Positions 17,710 through 28,412 of a DNA stretch of 64,000 nt are shown one piece after another. Each line of letters opens with the position of its first letter. Positions within the stretch are counted from its first letter, which is position 1. The translations under genes were made by a program, and so were the position numbers. Under the pieces are notes generated by a model. It was not told where the DNA came from, did no database searches, and saw only the letters and a program-made list of their open reading frames with translations. Origin of the DNA: Aestuariibacter salexigens DSM 15300 (GTDB lineage: Bacteria > Pseudomonadota > Gammaproteobacteria > Enterobacterales > Alteromonadaceae); the NCBI RefSeq assembly GCF_000429145.1, contig NZ_AUBH01000007.1:1-64000 (forward strand). The letters run 5' to 3'.

Positions 17710-18165
17710 ATGCGCCTGTCTCAGCGAGCATGGAATAACGTCATCATCTTTGCCATGCTGGTGATGATTGTATTGTTCAATTTATCCGACATTTTTAAGT
17801 CAGATTCGTCTGCAGAGTATCAGCCTCGGCCACTATTGCCGGACGACGCTTTAGTCATGACGATAGAGCTGGATGGCAGTAGTGTAGAGCGTATTGGTCA
17901 GGGCTGGCGCCAAACGCCTGTAAGTGAACATGAGTCAGATCTGGCTGCATTAGTGCAAGCCTGGCAGTCCGCTGTTGTCGAACAGGTAGATAGTCAGCCC
18001 GAATTGAATCAACGCTCACCACAGGTGGTAATCATCTGGTTAGCCGGTGAATCTCAGGGACGCGTGTTTGAGTTTTATCCGCAGCAGAGTGATGTACTGC
18101 TTCGATATCAACAAAGCTGGTACCGACTGTTGTCGCCAGGATTGGAACGTTTAATCAATGCCTGA
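17710..18165 (+). CDS. Predicted single-pass membrane protein upstream of mutM
   Basis: I do not recognise this 151-residue protein. One hydrophobic helix (about residues 9-25, [16 protein letters not shown]) anchors a small domain that should face the periplasm. That domain contains strand-like stretches ([46 protein letters not shown]). The end overlaps the mutM start by 8 nt, so the two genes are probably translated together. A structural or regulatory role cannot be assigned. Confidence 0.75.
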   Translation: MRLSQRAWNNVIIFAMLVMIVLFNLSDIFKSDSSAEYQPRPLLPDDALVMTIELDGSSVERIGQGWRQTPVSEHESDLAALVQAWQSAVVEQVDSQPELNQRSPQVVIIWLAGESQGRVFEFYPQQSDVLLRYQQSWYRLLSPGLERLINA

Positions 18166-18970
18166 ACTACCTGAAGTTGAAGTAAGTCGCCTGGGGATCT
18201 TGCCTCATCTCATTCATCGTCGCATTGAGCGAATTATTATAAGGCAGCCGATGCTTCGCTGGCCGGTGCCTGATGACGTACTTAGCGCACAGCAGCAGAC
18301 CATTACGGATATTCGTCGCCGTGCCAAGTACCTGCTTATCGATACCGCGGCAGGCAGTATCATCCTGCACCTTGGCATGAGTGGTAAACTGCGTGTGGTT
18401 GATGCGGCTCACCCACTGCAGAAGCACGACCATCTGGACATCGTGCTGGATAGTGGTCAGTGCTTGCGTTTTAACGACCCCAGACGGTTTGGCGCCTGTT
18501 TGTGGCAACCGCCGCAATCTGAACCTATTGAACTATTACAGCGATTAGGGCCTGAACCGCTCACCGATGGGTTTGATGGTGAGCATCTGTATACACTGTC
18601 GCGTGGTAAATCGGTCGCAGTAAAAAACTTTATTATGGATAACCATGTGGTGGTGGGTGTCGGTAATATATATGCAAATGAGTCGCTATTTCTGGCAGGT
18701 ATCGATCCTCGGCGTGCGGCAGGGAGAGTCAGTCGGCGCAGGTATATAGAGCTTGGCGGGCATATTAAGCAGGTACTGGCGAAAGCGATAGAGCAGGGCG
18801 GTACGACACTTAAAGACTTTACTAAGGCAGATGGTAACCCCGGCTACTTTGCCCAGCATCTAAGGGTTTACGGGCGTGATGGCAAGCCTTGTGAGCGCTG
18901 CGGTAATTCGCTGCGCTCGGCCATGATAGGACAGCGTAATACGTTTTACTGCACCAATTGTCAGCGTTGA
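18158..18970 (+). CDS. mutM: Formamidopyrimidine-DNA glycosylase
   Basis: Bifunctional base-excision repair enzyme (Fpg) that removes 8-oxoguanine and formamidopyrimidines and nicks the abasic site. The catalytic N-terminus [10 protein letters not shown] (Pro after Met removal, Glu next) is intact. The helix-two-turn-helix region includes [10 protein letters not shown], and the C-terminal zinc finger has two CxxC pairs (CERC and CTNC). The length of 270 is standard. The start lies inside the preceding membrane-protein gene. It ends 3 nt before the convergent coaD stop. Confidence 0.98.
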   Translation: MPELPEVEVSRLGILPHLIHRRIERIIIRQPMLRWPVPDDVLSAQQQTITDIRRRAKYLLIDTAAGSIILHLGMSGKLRVVDAAHPLQKHDHLDIVLDSGQCLRFNDPRRFGACLWQPPQSEPIELLQRLGPEPLTDGFDGEHLYTLSRGKSVAVKNFIMDNHVVVGVGNIYANESLFLAGIDPRRAAGRVSRRRYIELGGHIKQVLAKAIEQGGTTLKDFTKADGNPGYFAQHLRVYGRDGKPCERCGNSLRSAMIGQRNTFYCTNCQR

Positions 18971-18973
18971 ATG

Positions 18974-19495
<522 letters not shown>

Positions 19496-19560
19496 CTAAC
19501 GGTTATAGCGTGTCGATGCAACGGGGGCGATGCCAGATAAACGCAAACCTCGTCTGTGTA

Positions 19561-19588
19561 TTGCATCAGCGTTATAGTAGGGTAGGAT
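19561..19588 (+). promoter_or_regulatory. Possible promoter of the Wzi-like gene
   Basis: TTGCAT (19561-19566) and TAGGAT (19583-19588), 16 bp apart, 38 nt before the start codon. The -10 match is imperfect. Confidence 0.4.
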
Positions 19589-19626
19589 AGGCGCCGTTTA
19601 AGGCACCGTGAGCAAAGGACCATCTG

Positions 19627-21093
19627 TTGCGTAGTCGCATTTTCGCCTGTTTATTTTTGATGTCGACAGCTTCTACAGGCTGGGCGTCACCGTGGATCGG
19701 AACTACCGAGCCGCAGCTTCACTACGATCTGCAAACCTTAGTTGATTATGGCGTACTGGATGTCGCCAGTATGACCTTTCCCGTGCCCTGGAAAGGTATC
19801 GGTAACCAGTTACAGCAGGCGGATATGCAGCAATTATCGCCAGCAGCACAAGTTTCTCTGCGGCGGCTACGTTACTATCTGGCGGTGCAGAATGAACAGC
19901 AATGGCGCACGACCATGAATTTCTATGCTGCCACTGATAAAAGCAGAATGCAGGATTTCGACAGCAACCAGGAAGTCAGTGCTCGCCTCAATGTTACCTC
20001 AGACATTATCAGTGGCAGGTGGTCGGCACACATCTCCGTGAATCACGACAGTGGCGGCGCCAACAACGTTGACCAAAGCTATCTCGCTTATCAGTTTGGT
20101 GATTGGAATATACGCCTGGGAGCCATGGACCAGTGGTGGGGACCTGCAATGTCAAGCAGTCTTATTCTGTCGAATAATGCCCGTCCGATCCCCAGTATTG
20201 CGTTGTCGCGCTCCACAGCAACAGCGTCAGAGCACCCCTGGCTGGCATGGTTAGGCCCCTGGTATTTTACCGCTCAAATGGGCCGTCTGGAGTCTGAACG
20301 AGATGTAGCAAACCCCAGATTATGGTCAACACGATTCACCTTCACGCCCATTAAAAGATTGGAAATAGGTGCATCCTGGGCCGCGATGTGGGGTGGTGAA
20401 GGGCAGGGTAATAGTTTTAGTGACTTTTGGGATGTCGTGACATTCCGGGCTATTTGTGCCGACGGCAGTGCACAGTGTGATGAGGCGTTGGATACCAAAA
20501 AAGGCAATCATCTGGCGGGATTTGACATCAAATACACGTTTGATGTGTTCAGCCGCCCGCTATCCCTCTATGCACAGCGAATTGGCGAGGATGCGGTAGA
20601 CTTTTATCGTCCAACCGATAATGCCAATCTAATAGGCGCGTCAACCTACCTGTGGGGCGGCAAACTTTACATTGAACACAGTGACACGAACATTGCCTGT
20701 GCATCGGCAAGCTCAACGGTCACCAATTGCTACTATGAACATGGCACCTATACGTCTGGCTACCGTTATCAGGGAAGAGCCATCGGCAGTACTTTTGACA
20801 GCGATGCAACAGCGCTGACACTTGGTTACAACAAACATTTTAGCAATGGTGATGTCATGCAGTTGACCGCCCGACATCTGAAGCTGAATGAAGATGGGCA
20901 GCGACCCAGCCCGGTACTGACTGATGATGTCAGCGAGCGCACCTATCAACTAGGCGGTTTTTATCAATCGCAATGGGGCGATTGGATGCTTAGAATAGGC
21001 GGCCATATTGAGCAGCGTGATTTTACTTACCAGCAAGACGATACAGATTACCTGCTGTATACCCACATTCGCTACCTGCTAAACGACCGATGA
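19627..21093 (+). CDS. Wzi-like capsule assembly outer-membrane protein
   Basis: An outer-membrane beta-barrel of the capsule assembly Wzi family (488 residues). In known cases Wzi binds secreted polysaccharide at the cell surface. The signal peptide (about residues 1-20, ending GWAS) is followed by an N-terminal helical part and alternating barrel strands; the MDQWWGPAMSSSLILSNNARP segment is characteristic of the family. The start is TTG, supported by AAAGGA 7 nt upstream and by the signal peptide. The next gene (GT25) begins immediately at its stop, so the two form an operon. Confidence 0.88.
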   Translation: MRSRIFACLFLMSTASTGWASPWIGTTEPQLHYDLQTLVDYGVLDVASMTFPVPWKGIGNQLQQADMQQLSPAAQVSLRRLRYYLAVQNEQQWRTTMNFYAATDKSRMQDFDSNQEVSARLNVTSDIISGRWSAHISVNHDSGGANNVDQSYLAYQFGDWNIRLGAMDQWWGPAMSSSLILSNNARPIPSIALSRSTATASEHPWLAWLGPWYFTAQMGRLESERDVANPRLWSTRFTFTPIKRLEIGASWAAMWGGEGQGNSFSDFWDVVTFRAICADGSAQCDEALDTKKGNHLAGFDIKYTFDVFSRPLSLYAQRIGEDAVDFYRPTDNANLIGASTYLWGGKLYIEHSDTNIACASASSTVTNCYYEHGTYTSGYRYQGRAIGSTFDSDATALTLGYNKHFSNGDVMQLTARHLKLNEDGQRPSPVLTDDVSERTYQLGGFYQSQWGDWMLRIGGHIEQRDFTYQQDDTDYLLYTHIRYLLNDR

Positions 21094-21882
21094 GTGAATA
21101 CTGATATGACAGTGCTGCAATCCGGATACGACCAGTTAAACCGCTATTTTGACCATGCTTACGTGTTAACACTCAAAGACGCGACTGACCGTCAACAAAG
21201 CGTAAAACAGGCCTTGCAGGGACTGGACTTCACATTCTTCTACGGCACCGATAAGCGCAATATGTCGATGCAACAGGTCATTGATGAAGGCGTGTACGAC
21301 GATACCCGGCATCGGCAGTTAAAGCGCACACACCGTTCGATGATGTTGGGCGAGATTGCCTGCGCCCTGTCTCACAGAAACATGTGGCAGGATATGGTAG
21401 AAAATGGCTATCAACGAGTCATGATTTTCGAGGACGATGTCTTGCCGGTAGAGCAGGAACTGGCAAGGTTTAGTGAGTTGATGGAGCAGCTGCCTGAAGA
21501 CTGGCAACTATTGATGCTTGGATATCGTGATGAAAAGCGCCCCGGTCTCAAATCCAGCCTACAGGTAGCGTTGTATCGGTTGTATAAAAAGCTGCATATA
21601 TCCAACTGGCAGAATATGCATGATGTGTTATTGGATGAGATGATCATGCGTGATTATTCAGATGACTTTTATCGCATTGGCAAAATCATTGGCACTCACG
21701 CTTACGCGCTGACTTTGGATACGGCCAAAGCCTTCATCAATTTCCAGACGCCGGTGGTGTTACAGGCGGATAGAGTATTCAACGCTTATCGCATTGACCA
21801 TGACTACAAAGCCTTTGCGCCTAAGCGACAGTTTTTCACTCTGTCAGAACTTGCCGAAGAGTCATCGATTCAGGTGCGTTGA
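21094..21882 (+). CDS. Glycosyltransferase family 25
   Basis: A second GT25 enzyme (262 residues), not close to the one at 15492. Motifs: AYVLTLKDATDRQQSV, GEIACALSHRNMWQ and the metal-binding VMIFEDDVLP. It probably transfers a sugar to LPS or to the polymer handled by the Wzi-like protein. A GTG directly after the upstream TGA (21094) and an ATG at 21106 are both possible starts; GTG is kept because it is coupled to the stop. Its end overlaps the convergent kdkA by 13 nt. Confidence 0.88.
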   Translation: MNTDMTVLQSGYDQLNRYFDHAYVLTLKDATDRQQSVKQALQGLDFTFFYGTDKRNMSMQQVIDEGVYDDTRHRQLKRTHRSMMLGEIACALSHRNMWQDMVENGYQRVMIFEDDVLPVEQELARFSELMEQLPEDWQLLMLGYRDEKRPGLKSSLQVALYRLYKKLHISNWQNMHDVLLDEMIMRDYSDDFYRIGKIIGTHAYALTLDTAKAFINFQTPVVLQADRVFNAYRIDHDYKAFAPKRQFFTLSELAEESSIQVR

Positions 21883-22583
21883 TAGCCGACAAGCAGCTGT
21901 TGCCAGTCTTGTTCACTAAACTGAAATGCAGAGTGTTTACCCTGTTCTTTGCGTAAAGAACGCAGTAATCGATCCAGGTTTTTTTGCTTCCAGGCGTGCC
22001 CACTACGGATGGCGCACTTATCAAAATCAATTAGCCAGACCTTGTTGTGCTTATCACACATGATGTTATGAATATTCAAATCATGGTGGTACACCTGTAA
22101 ATCATGCATGGCTCTAATTGTATTGCCTATGTCTTGCCAGTTCCTTTCGGACAATGTGGTGTCAAGTAGCAGGGTAAACACATCTTTAGCGTCTTCGATT
22201 CGACGGGTGATGAGGTCAGCGCGATAGGTCAATCCGTGTCTGATCACCTGCGCAGCAATCGGCTCTGGTACGGCAAGACCGTGTTTGCGCATGTACATGA
22301 GCAGCGTGAATTCCTGCCACGCTCGGGTGCCAGGCAGACCGGTGTACAGATAATGAACATGAATCAATTTACCTATTAGGCCGCCTCTCCGGTAATGGCG
22401 CAGGACCATCTCTATGCCGTTATATTGTATGAATAATGCTGCGCCTCGACCCGTCGCACTGCCATGCACAGCATTGAGCTGTTGCCAGTGCTCAGGCATA
22501 AACCACTGTGGTGTGACAGGCTCCTGGAGATCGGGATGAACGATAATGTGGTGGCCTGCTGGCAACGCTGCGGTTGATGACAT
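21870..22583 (-). CDS. kdkA: Kdo kinase (3-deoxy-D-manno-octulosonic acid kinase)
   Basis: Phosphorylates Kdo in the inner LPS core. The 237-residue protein kinase-like fold has a glycine-rich/ATP region ending VLRHYRRGGLIGKL, the catalytic loop YHHDLNIHNIM and the metal-binding LIDFDKC. The length matches KdkA. Cells with this enzyme usually carry a single Kdo on lipid A (family knowledge), consistent with the GT9 gene next to it. Divergent from the heptosyltransferase gene, separated by 94 bp. Confidence 0.93.
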   Translation of the reverse strand: MSSTAALPAGHHIIVHPDLQEPVTPQWFMPEHWQQLNAVHGSATGRGAALFIQYNGIEMVLRHYRRGGLIGKLIHVHYLYTGLPGTRAWQEFTLLMYMRKHGLAVPEPIAAQVIRHGLTYRADLITRRIEDAKDVFTLLLDTTLSERNWQDIGNTIRAMHDLQVYHHDLNIHNIMCDKHNKVWLIDFDKCAIRSGHAWKQKNLDRLLRSLRKEQGKHSAFQFSEQDWQQLLVGYQRT

Positions 22584-22677
22584 TAAATAAACTGAAGCCC
22601 TTGTATAAACCGTTAGATTGTAATCAAATTAACGGCAGATTCCATCTTCCTGCCCGTTCAACTCTCAATGACTGCTC

Positions 22678-23721
22678 ATGCCAAACCTACAAAACATTGA
22701 ACGCCTGTGTATCCTCAGATTGTCTGCTATTGGTGACGTATGTCACGCGGTTGCGATGGTGACCAGGATCCGTCAACAGGCACCACATATTCGTATTACC
22801 TGGGTGATCGGCAAAATCGAGTACCAATTGGTCAAGGATATTCCTGAAATCGAGTTTGTGATTTTCGACAAATCCCGAGGCAGAGAAGCGTTTAAAGACC
22901 TGAAGAATGCCTTTAAGGGCAGGATGTTTGATGTCTTATTTTTAATGCAGGTTGCTTTTCGCGCCAATCTGGCAAGTCGTCAGATCCCCGCCAAGATAAG
23001 AATGGGCTTTGACTGGGCGCGCAGCAAGGAGCTTCACTGGCTGTTCGCCAACCGCAGAGTCGCCGCGCATAACCACGCTCATGTCTTAGAGGGCTTTATG
23101 GATTTTGCTGACGCCATTGGGGTGCCAGAGCAGCCACTGCAGTGGGACATGGGGCTGACCGAGCAAGACGTTGAGTGGGCTCATCAGCATCTGGCAGAGC
23201 TGGGGAAATTCGTCGCAATATGCCCCGCGGCCAGTAAAGCAGAGCGAAACTGGCTACCTGAAAGGTATGCTGCCGTGGCAACCCACATTCAATCATTAGG
23301 ATATCAAGTGGTGATCTGTGGCGGCCCCGCACCTGCTGAACGCCAATTAGCGGATGACATCCTTAAGCACACTAATCAAGAGTGTACAGATATGGTTGGC
23401 CAAACCAGCCTTAAACAACTTCTTGCTGTGCTTCAGCAGGCGTCGCTAGTTATTGCTCCCGACACGGGACCTGCACATATGGCAAGTACAGTATCCACAC
23501 CCGTCATTGGCCTGTATGCACACAGTAATCCGCGACGTACGGGCCCGTATAACGACCTGTCTCACGTGGTTTCCGTATATGATCAGGTGATTGAAGAGCA
23601 AACCGGTAAAACCTGGCATGTTCTGCCTTGGGGAACGCGTGCCAAGGGACAAACATTGATGGAAAGGATTGAGGTTGACCACGTTATTGAGCAGGTTGAC
23701 GTGATATTGACCCAGGCGTAA
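22678..23721 (+). CDS. Glycosyltransferase family 9 heptosyltransferase
   Basis: ADP-heptose:LPS heptosyltransferase-type enzyme of 347 residues acting on the inner core. The GT-B pattern is clear: ILRLSAIGDVCHAVAMVTRIR at the N-terminus (split here at RLSAIGDV), an ICPAASKAERNWLPERYA segment, and the late PDTGPAHMAST nucleotide-sugar site. Which heptose it adds (WaaC or WaaF role) cannot be decided from sequence alone. It pairs with kdkA in opposite orientation. Confidence 0.93.
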   Translation: MPNLQNIERLCILRLSAIGDVCHAVAMVTRIRQQAPHIRITWVIGKIEYQLVKDIPEIEFVIFDKSRGREAFKDLKNAFKGRMFDVLFLMQVAFRANLASRQIPAKIRMGFDWARSKELHWLFANRRVAAHNHAHVLEGFMDFADAIGVPEQPLQWDMGLTEQDVEWAHQHLAELGKFVAICPAASKAERNWLPERYAAVATHIQSLGYQVVICGGPAPAERQLADDILKHTNQECTDMVGQTSLKQLLAVLQQASLVIAPDTGPAHMASTVSTPVIGLYAHSNPRRTGPYNDLSHVVSVYDQVIEEQTGKTWHVLPWGTRAKGQTLMERIEVDHVIEQVDVILTQA

Positions 23722-23822
23722 GCAATTAATTACACGGGTCAGCATTATCCACATACACTACTGTACCAAGCCATGCCGGATCCCTTAGAATATCGGCCTT
23801 TTCGACTGAACAGGTGTAGCGC

Positions 23823-25019
23823 ATGACTTTACCCTTTGACGCGTTCTTACAACAACAGTTAGACACTCTACGTGAAGACGGCTTGTACAAGCAGGAGCGT
23901 GTGATCACATCTCAGCAGCAGGCTGATATTACGGTCGCTGGTGGCGAACATGTTTTAAACTTCTGTGCCAATAATTACCTTGGGCTGGCTAATCATCCTC
24001 GACTGATAGAGGCTGCCAAACGCGGGCTCGATGAGCATGGATTCGGCGTAGCGTCTGTTCGGTTTATTTGTGGGACCCAGGACATTCATAAGCAGCTGGA
24101 GCAAAAAATCAGCGACTTTCTGGGCACCGAAGACACCATTCTTTATCCTTCATGCTTTGATGCCAACGGCGGTCTGTTCGAGACCATTTTAGGCCCGGAA
24201 GACGCCATTATTTCAGATGCGCTTAATCATGCCAGTATCATTGATGGAGTCAGGCTGAGTAAAGCAAGACGCTATCGCTACGCGAATAATGACATGCACG
24301 CACTGGAGCAGGAACTGCAAAAGGCGGTAGCCGACGGAGCAAGATACAAGGTCATCGCTACCGACGGCGTGTTTTCAATGGATGGCATCATTGCCAACCT
24401 GAAAGGTATCTGCGACCTGGCAGATAAATATGACGCTATGGTGATGGTGGATGATTGTCATGCCACCGGATTTATCGGCGAAAATGGACGAGGCAGTCAC
24501 GAATATTGTGATGTGATGGGCCGCGTCGACATTATTACCGGTACCCTGGGTAAAGCACTTGGCGGTGCGTCGGGTGGTTACACCTCGGGTAAAAAGCAGG
24601 TCGTTGAGTGGCTGCGTCAGCGTTCACGCCCCTATCTGTTCTCAAACTCTGTCGCTCCACCGATTGTCAATGCGTCGCTGGAAGTCTTCGATATGCTGCG
24701 TGACGGCCACGAATTGCGCGCCCAGCTAAAACGTAATGCCAACCATTTTCGCACCCGTATGGAAGCGGCGGGCTTTACTTTAGCGGGTAAAGATCACGCT
24801 ATCATTCCAGTGATGCTGGGTGATGCCAAACTGGCCAGCGATATGGCAGATAAGCTACTGGCTCGTGGTATTTATGTGATCGGCTTCTCGTTTCCGGTGG
24901 TGCCAAAAGGACAGGCCAGGATAAGAACGCAGATGTCGGCTGCGCACTCAATCGAGCAAATTGACCGCGCTATCGATGCCTTTATTGAGGTGGGCAAAGA
25001 AATGGGAGTGATTGCATGA
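23823..25019 (+). CDS. kbl: Glycine C-acetyltransferase (2-amino-3-ketobutyrate CoA ligase)
   Basis: PLP enzyme that converts 2-amino-3-oxobutyrate plus CoA to glycine and acetyl-CoA, the second step of threonine breakdown. Family landmarks: [30 protein letters not shown], the [10 protein letters not shown] cofactor motif and the PLP lysine in [11 protein letters not shown]. 398 residues, standard. Its stop overlaps the tdh start by 4 nt (ATGA), so the two enzymes are made together. Confidence 0.98.
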   Translation: MTLPFDAFLQQQLDTLREDGLYKQERVITSQQQADITVAGGEHVLNFCANNYLGLANHPRLIEAAKRGLDEHGFGVASVRFICGTQDIHKQLEQKISDFLGTEDTILYPSCFDANGGLFETILGPEDAIISDALNHASIIDGVRLSKARRYRYANNDMHALEQELQKAVADGARYKVIATDGVFSMDGIIANLKGICDLADKYDAMVMVDDCHATGFIGENGRGSHEYCDVMGRVDIITGTLGKALGGASGGYTSGKKQVVEWLRQRSRPYLFSNSVAPPIVNASLEVFDMLRDGHELRAQLKRNANHFRTRMEAAGFTLAGKDHAIIPVMLGDAKLASDMADKLLARGIYVIGFSFPVVPKGQARIRTQMSAAHSIEQIDRAIDAFIEVGKEMGVIA

Positions 25020-26038
25020 AATCGCTAGCCAAACTGTATCCAGAGAAAGGCATCTGGATGGCCGATAATCCGAAGCCGGAAGTGGGCCATAATGACTTAT
25101 TGATCAAAATTCGCAAAACGGCGATCTGCGGTACGGATATGCACATTTATCAGTGGGATGACTGGTCGCAGCAAACCATTCCTGTGCCGATGATCGTCGG
25201 TCATGAATATGTGGGTGAAGTCGTTGATATGGGCCAGGAAGTGCGCGGATTTAAAGTCGGCGACCGCGTCTCCGGTGAAGGTCATATTACCTGTGGCCAT
25301 TGCCGTAACTGTCGCGCCGGTCGCCGTCATCTTTGCCGCAACACATCGGGCGTTGGGGTTAACCGTTCAGGTGCATTCGCAGAATATCTGGCGATACCCG
25401 CATTTAATGCATTCAAAATCCCGGACAACATTTCAGACGAGCTTGCATCAATTTTCGACCCTTTCGGCAATGCGGTACACACGGCCCTGTCGTTTGACCT
25501 GGTCGGCGAAGACGTACTGATCACGGGTGCCGGACCCATTGGTATTATGGCTGCTGCAGTGGCGCGCTTCGTCGGTGCCAGACACGTGGTGATTACCGAT
25601 GTGAATCCATATCGTCTTGAGCTTGCATTGCGCATGGGAGCAAGTCGCGCCGTCAACGTTCAACAGCAGGATCTGGGTGAAGTGATGGATGAGCTGGGCA
25701 TGACAGAAGGATTTGATGTGGGCCTGGAAATGTCCGGTGTACCCAGTGCGCTGCGCGATATGTTAGAAAAAATGAATAACGGCGGTAAAGTTGCTATGTT
25801 GGGTATTCCGCCCAGCGATGTGGCGATTGACTGGAATCAGGTTATTTTCAAAGGCCTGACGATTAAAGGCATATACGGTCGCGAGATGTTTGAGACCTGG
25901 TACAAAATGGCCAGTTTGATTCAGGCTGGTCTGGACATATCGCCTGTCATTACGCACAAATTTTCTGTGGATGACTTTCAGCAGGGCTTCGACGCGATGG
26001 CGTCGGGACAGTCTGGCAAAGTCATTCTTGATTGGTAA
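25016..26038 (+). CDS. tdh: L-threonine 3-dehydrogenase
   Basis: Zinc- and NAD-dependent medium-chain dehydrogenase, first step of threonine catabolism to 2-amino-3-oxobutyrate. Visible: the catalytic-zinc region [15 protein letters not shown] and VGHEY, the structural-zinc cluster [15 protein letters not shown], and the Rossmann motif [13 protein letters not shown]. 340 residues, as in the family. Overlaps kbl by 4 nt; glpE follows after 16 nt, so transcription may continue. Confidence 0.98.
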   Translation: MKSLAKLYPEKGIWMADNPKPEVGHNDLLIKIRKTAICGTDMHIYQWDDWSQQTIPVPMIVGHEYVGEVVDMGQEVRGFKVGDRVSGEGHITCGHCRNCRAGRRHLCRNTSGVGVNRSGAFAEYLAIPAFNAFKIPDNISDELASIFDPFGNAVHTALSFDLVGEDVLITGAGPIGIMAAAVARFVGARHVVITDVNPYRLELALRMGASRAVNVQQQDLGEVMDELGMTEGFDVGLEMSGVPSALRDMLEKMNNGGKVAMLGIPPSDVAIDWNQVIFKGLTIKGIYGREMFETWYKMASLIQAGLDISPVITHKFSVDDFQQGFDAMASGQSGKVILDW

Positions 26039-26054
26039 CTGAGGACGTTCATTT

Positions 26055-26369
26055 ATGTTTAAGCACCTGTCAGTGCAGGAAGCACACTCGTACATCAATA
26101 CGGGAGAGCCTGTGGTGGTTGATATTCGCGACCCGCAGACCTTTGCGGCCGGTCATATTGAAGGTGCTTTTCATCTGAATAACGACAGTCTGCCGGCATT
26201 TATGCAGCAGACGTCCAAACAGACGCCCGTCATTGTCTGTTGCTATCACGGTATCAGTAGCCAGCAGGCTGCCCAGTTTCTAGTCCAGCAAGGCTACGAG
26301 AATGTGTTTAATCTGGATGGTGGTTTTGAGGCCTGGCGCCAGAATGCTGATTTCTCAACGGGAGATTGA
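26055..26369 (+). CDS. glpE: Thiosulfate sulfurtransferase GlpE
   Basis: Single-domain rhodanese of 104 residues that moves sulfane sulfur from thiosulfate to an acceptor. The active loop is [13 protein letters not shown]; the catalytic Cys precedes YHG. The N-terminal [18 protein letters not shown] is typical. It ends directly at the GTG start of glpG. The glpE-glpG pair is conserved, here behind kbl-tdh rather than beside glpD/glpR. Confidence 0.95.
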   Translation: MFKHLSVQEAHSYINTGEPVVVDIRDPQTFAAGHIEGAFHLNNDSLPAFMQQTSKQTPVIVCCYHGISSQQAAQFLVQQGYENVFNLDGGFEAWRQNADFSTGD

Positions 26370-27224
26370 GTGAGTAAACCCGTTGTTGCGTTCAGTATTG
26401 AGTCTCCGGCCAGACTGCTAGTGGATTATCTGAACAGCCAGTCTATTCAATCTGAATATCAACGTTTCTCCGGTGAACACCCGCACACGGTGGTCATTTT
26501 GGACGATAATGACGAGGCGGCGGCCAAGGGTATCGTTGAAGAGTTTATCGCTAACCCGGAAGACCAGAAATATCAGCAAACAGCGTGGTCGCAAGGGCAG
26601 TCTGTTAAGTTGAGCGATGACAGCTCGGGGCCCAAGACGCCTGTTTTGCAGGTGTTGAAACAGGCACCGTTTACCAGTCTCATCATGCTGCTATGTATCT
26701 CAGTATATGTGCTTTTGTTGCTGGGCTTTTTCAGAGAGGTATTTGCCGCGCTTGGCATGCAGTCACTTGATGTGCTGGCTGTTAACCATCAGTGGTGGAG
26801 ACTGATAGGCCCTGATTTTATTCACTTCTCAGCCACACATATTGTTTTCAATCTGCTGTGGTGGTGGATACTGGGCAAGGATATCGAGCGGGTGTTTGGC
26901 TCATCGAGTCTGATTATTCTGTTTTTACTATCATCGCTTGCCGCTAACCTCGGGCAGCTGATGACCAGTGGGCCCAATTTTGGTGGTCTATCTGGTGTTG
27001 TGTATGCGGTGTTCGGGTTCGTATGGTGGATTGGCGTGCTACGTCCGTCGTGGGGATTGTCTTTACCCCGTCACCTGATCGGCTTTATGCTAATTTGGCT
27101 GGTGCTGGGGTATGCAGATGTGCTGTGGGTGAACATGGCAAATACCGCCCATACCTTAGGACTGATTTCCGGCTGTGCCTTCGCTTGGGTAATGAGTCGG
27201 CTTAAGGCGACGCCTCAGCCTTGA
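26370..27224 (+). CDS. glpG: Rhomboid intramembrane serine protease GlpG
   Basis: Inner-membrane protease that cleaves transmembrane segments. An N-terminal cytosolic domain (about residues 1-70) precedes six transmembrane helices. The catalytic Ser lies in GLSGVVYAVFGF and the catalytic His in NTAHTLGLISG; the WWRLIGPDFIHFSATHIVFN segment is the conserved L1/TM2 region. GTG start at 26370 right after the glpE stop, with GGGAGA upstream. 284 residues. Its last 10 bases overlap the convergent FliL-like gene. Confidence 0.95.
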   Translation: MSKPVVAFSIESPARLLVDYLNSQSIQSEYQRFSGEHPHTVVILDDNDEAAAKGIVEEFIANPEDQKYQQTAWSQGQSVKLSDDSSGPKTPVLQVLKQAPFTSLIMLLCISVYVLLLLGFFREVFAALGMQSLDVLAVNHQWWRLIGPDFIHFSATHIVFNLLWWWILGKDIERVFGSSSLIILFLLSSLAANLGQLMTSGPNFGGLSGVVYAVFGFVWWIGVLRPSWGLSLPRHLIGFMLIWLVLGYADVLWVNMANTAHTLGLISGCAFAWVMSRLKATPQP

Positions 27225-27607
27225 TATAAATACTTAGTAAATATCACATCGCGCACCATTTCCGAGCCCGTTTCTTTGCGCATAAGCTCGCGCAACGCGT
27301 CCAATGTCGTTCTACGGATATCTTCCCGGCCGGTTAATGATTTTATGCGTTCTTCAGGCTGGCGGCCAAAGATGTCGATAATGGTGGCGCGTAGCAGCGG
27401 CGAGTGATGTTCTGCTGCTTCGAGGTTTTCAGGGCTGTCCAGCATTAGCTCAATGGTGACCCGGACATAACCCAGTCTGCGAGCGTCCGAGCTTAAATAA
27501 TTGGTGACGATATCTGGCTCTAGCCCAAAGTAGGCAACAGTAGATTGCGCAGACAGTCCTGGGGTGGCCAGTAGCAGTGATAACGCCAAAAATCGCAGTA
27601 CTTTCAT
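27215..27607 (-). CDS. FliL-like secreted protein
   Basis: A 130-residue protein related to flagellar basal-body protein FliL. The C-terminal pattern (VTIELMLDSPENLEAAEHHSP split, LLRATIIDIFGRQPEERI, GREDIRRTTLDALREL) is the FliL fold. Instead of a long anchor it has a short cleavable-type signal (MKVLRFLALSLLLATPGLSA). The ATG at 27607 is chosen for that signal; ATGs at 27616 and 27628 are in frame. No flagellar genes are nearby, so a link to motility is inferred from family only. Confidence 0.8.
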   Translation of the reverse strand: MKVLRFLALSLLLATPGLSAQSTVAYFGLEPDIVTNYLSSDARRLGYVRVTIELMLDSPENLEAAEHHSPLLRATIIDIFGRQPEERIKSLTGREDIRRTTLDALRELMRKETGSEMVRDVIFTKYLYQG

Positions 27608-27839
27608 TGATTCCATTACATTGTTCATAAGCTTATTTGATTGTATCAGTGCCCTGCACGACACACACTGTCACTTTAGTATAACCTGCTGCAATGGCAA
27701 AGAGGTTATACCGGCTGTGTGGTAAATAAGATCTCTGGCTTGCAGGGTCGCCAACTAAGCTTATCGGCTGATATACTCAATACTTATAAAAAACTGTCCG
27801 TCAGGGCATCGCCAAGTACAGCAAAATAAAAGAATCACA

Positions 27840-28412
27840 TTGCAATCGATACCTGATTTCCCTGTTGGCCCATCGTCTGCGTGGCAAGACGCGCAGCACG
27901 TGTCTGTGCCCGAACCATACTTAAGAAACTGGTTGCTGGATACCGGATCGTTGACCGAGCGCTTGCAAAGTATGTGCAGACGGTTTGATCTCATACTACT
28001 TGGTCAGCATCCAGCCCAACCCACAGATTGTGAGCGCGACGTGCTACCCGATAAGCCGCTTGGCGGAAACTGGGTCATACGGGAAGTGATCCTGTGTGGT
28101 GACGGCCAGCCCTGGGTATACGCCCGCTCGGTAATTTGTCAGGCTCTGGTAGATGGCGAGTTATCGCAATTAGGTCAGCAGCCTTTAGGTAAAGTCATTT
28201 TTAACGATAAACGGTTTTCACGCAGCGAGTTTCAGCTCAGCTATGCGCTGGCGCCAGATAAACTTGCCCCCCTTATTGAGCCAAAAGATATGTATCTGTG
28301 GGGACGTCGTTCGTGTTTTCATTATGCCGACCATGTGATGTTGGTGGCGGAAACTTTTTTGCCCGATGCACCAGCATATCGTGGCGTTAAAAATGAAAGG
28401 ATGAAGTCGTGA
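27840..28412 (+). CDS. ubiC: Chorismate lyase
   Basis: Releases pyruvate from chorismate to give 4-hydroxybenzoate, the first step of ubiquinone synthesis. 190 residues; family segments are [32 protein letters not shown] and the C-terminal [23 protein letters not shown] (split at CFH). The start is TTG; no ATG lies near, and the ribosome binding site is weak. Overlaps the ubiA GTG start by 4 nt. Confidence 0.93.
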   Translation: MQSIPDFPVGPSSAWQDAQHVSVPEPYLRNWLLDTGSLTERLQSMCRRFDLILLGQHPAQPTDCERDVLPDKPLGGNWVIREVILCGDGQPWVYARSVICQALVDGELSQLGQQPLGKVIFNDKRFSRSEFQLSYALAPDKLAPLIEPKDMYLWGRRSCFHYADHVMLVAETFLPDAPAYRGVKNERMKS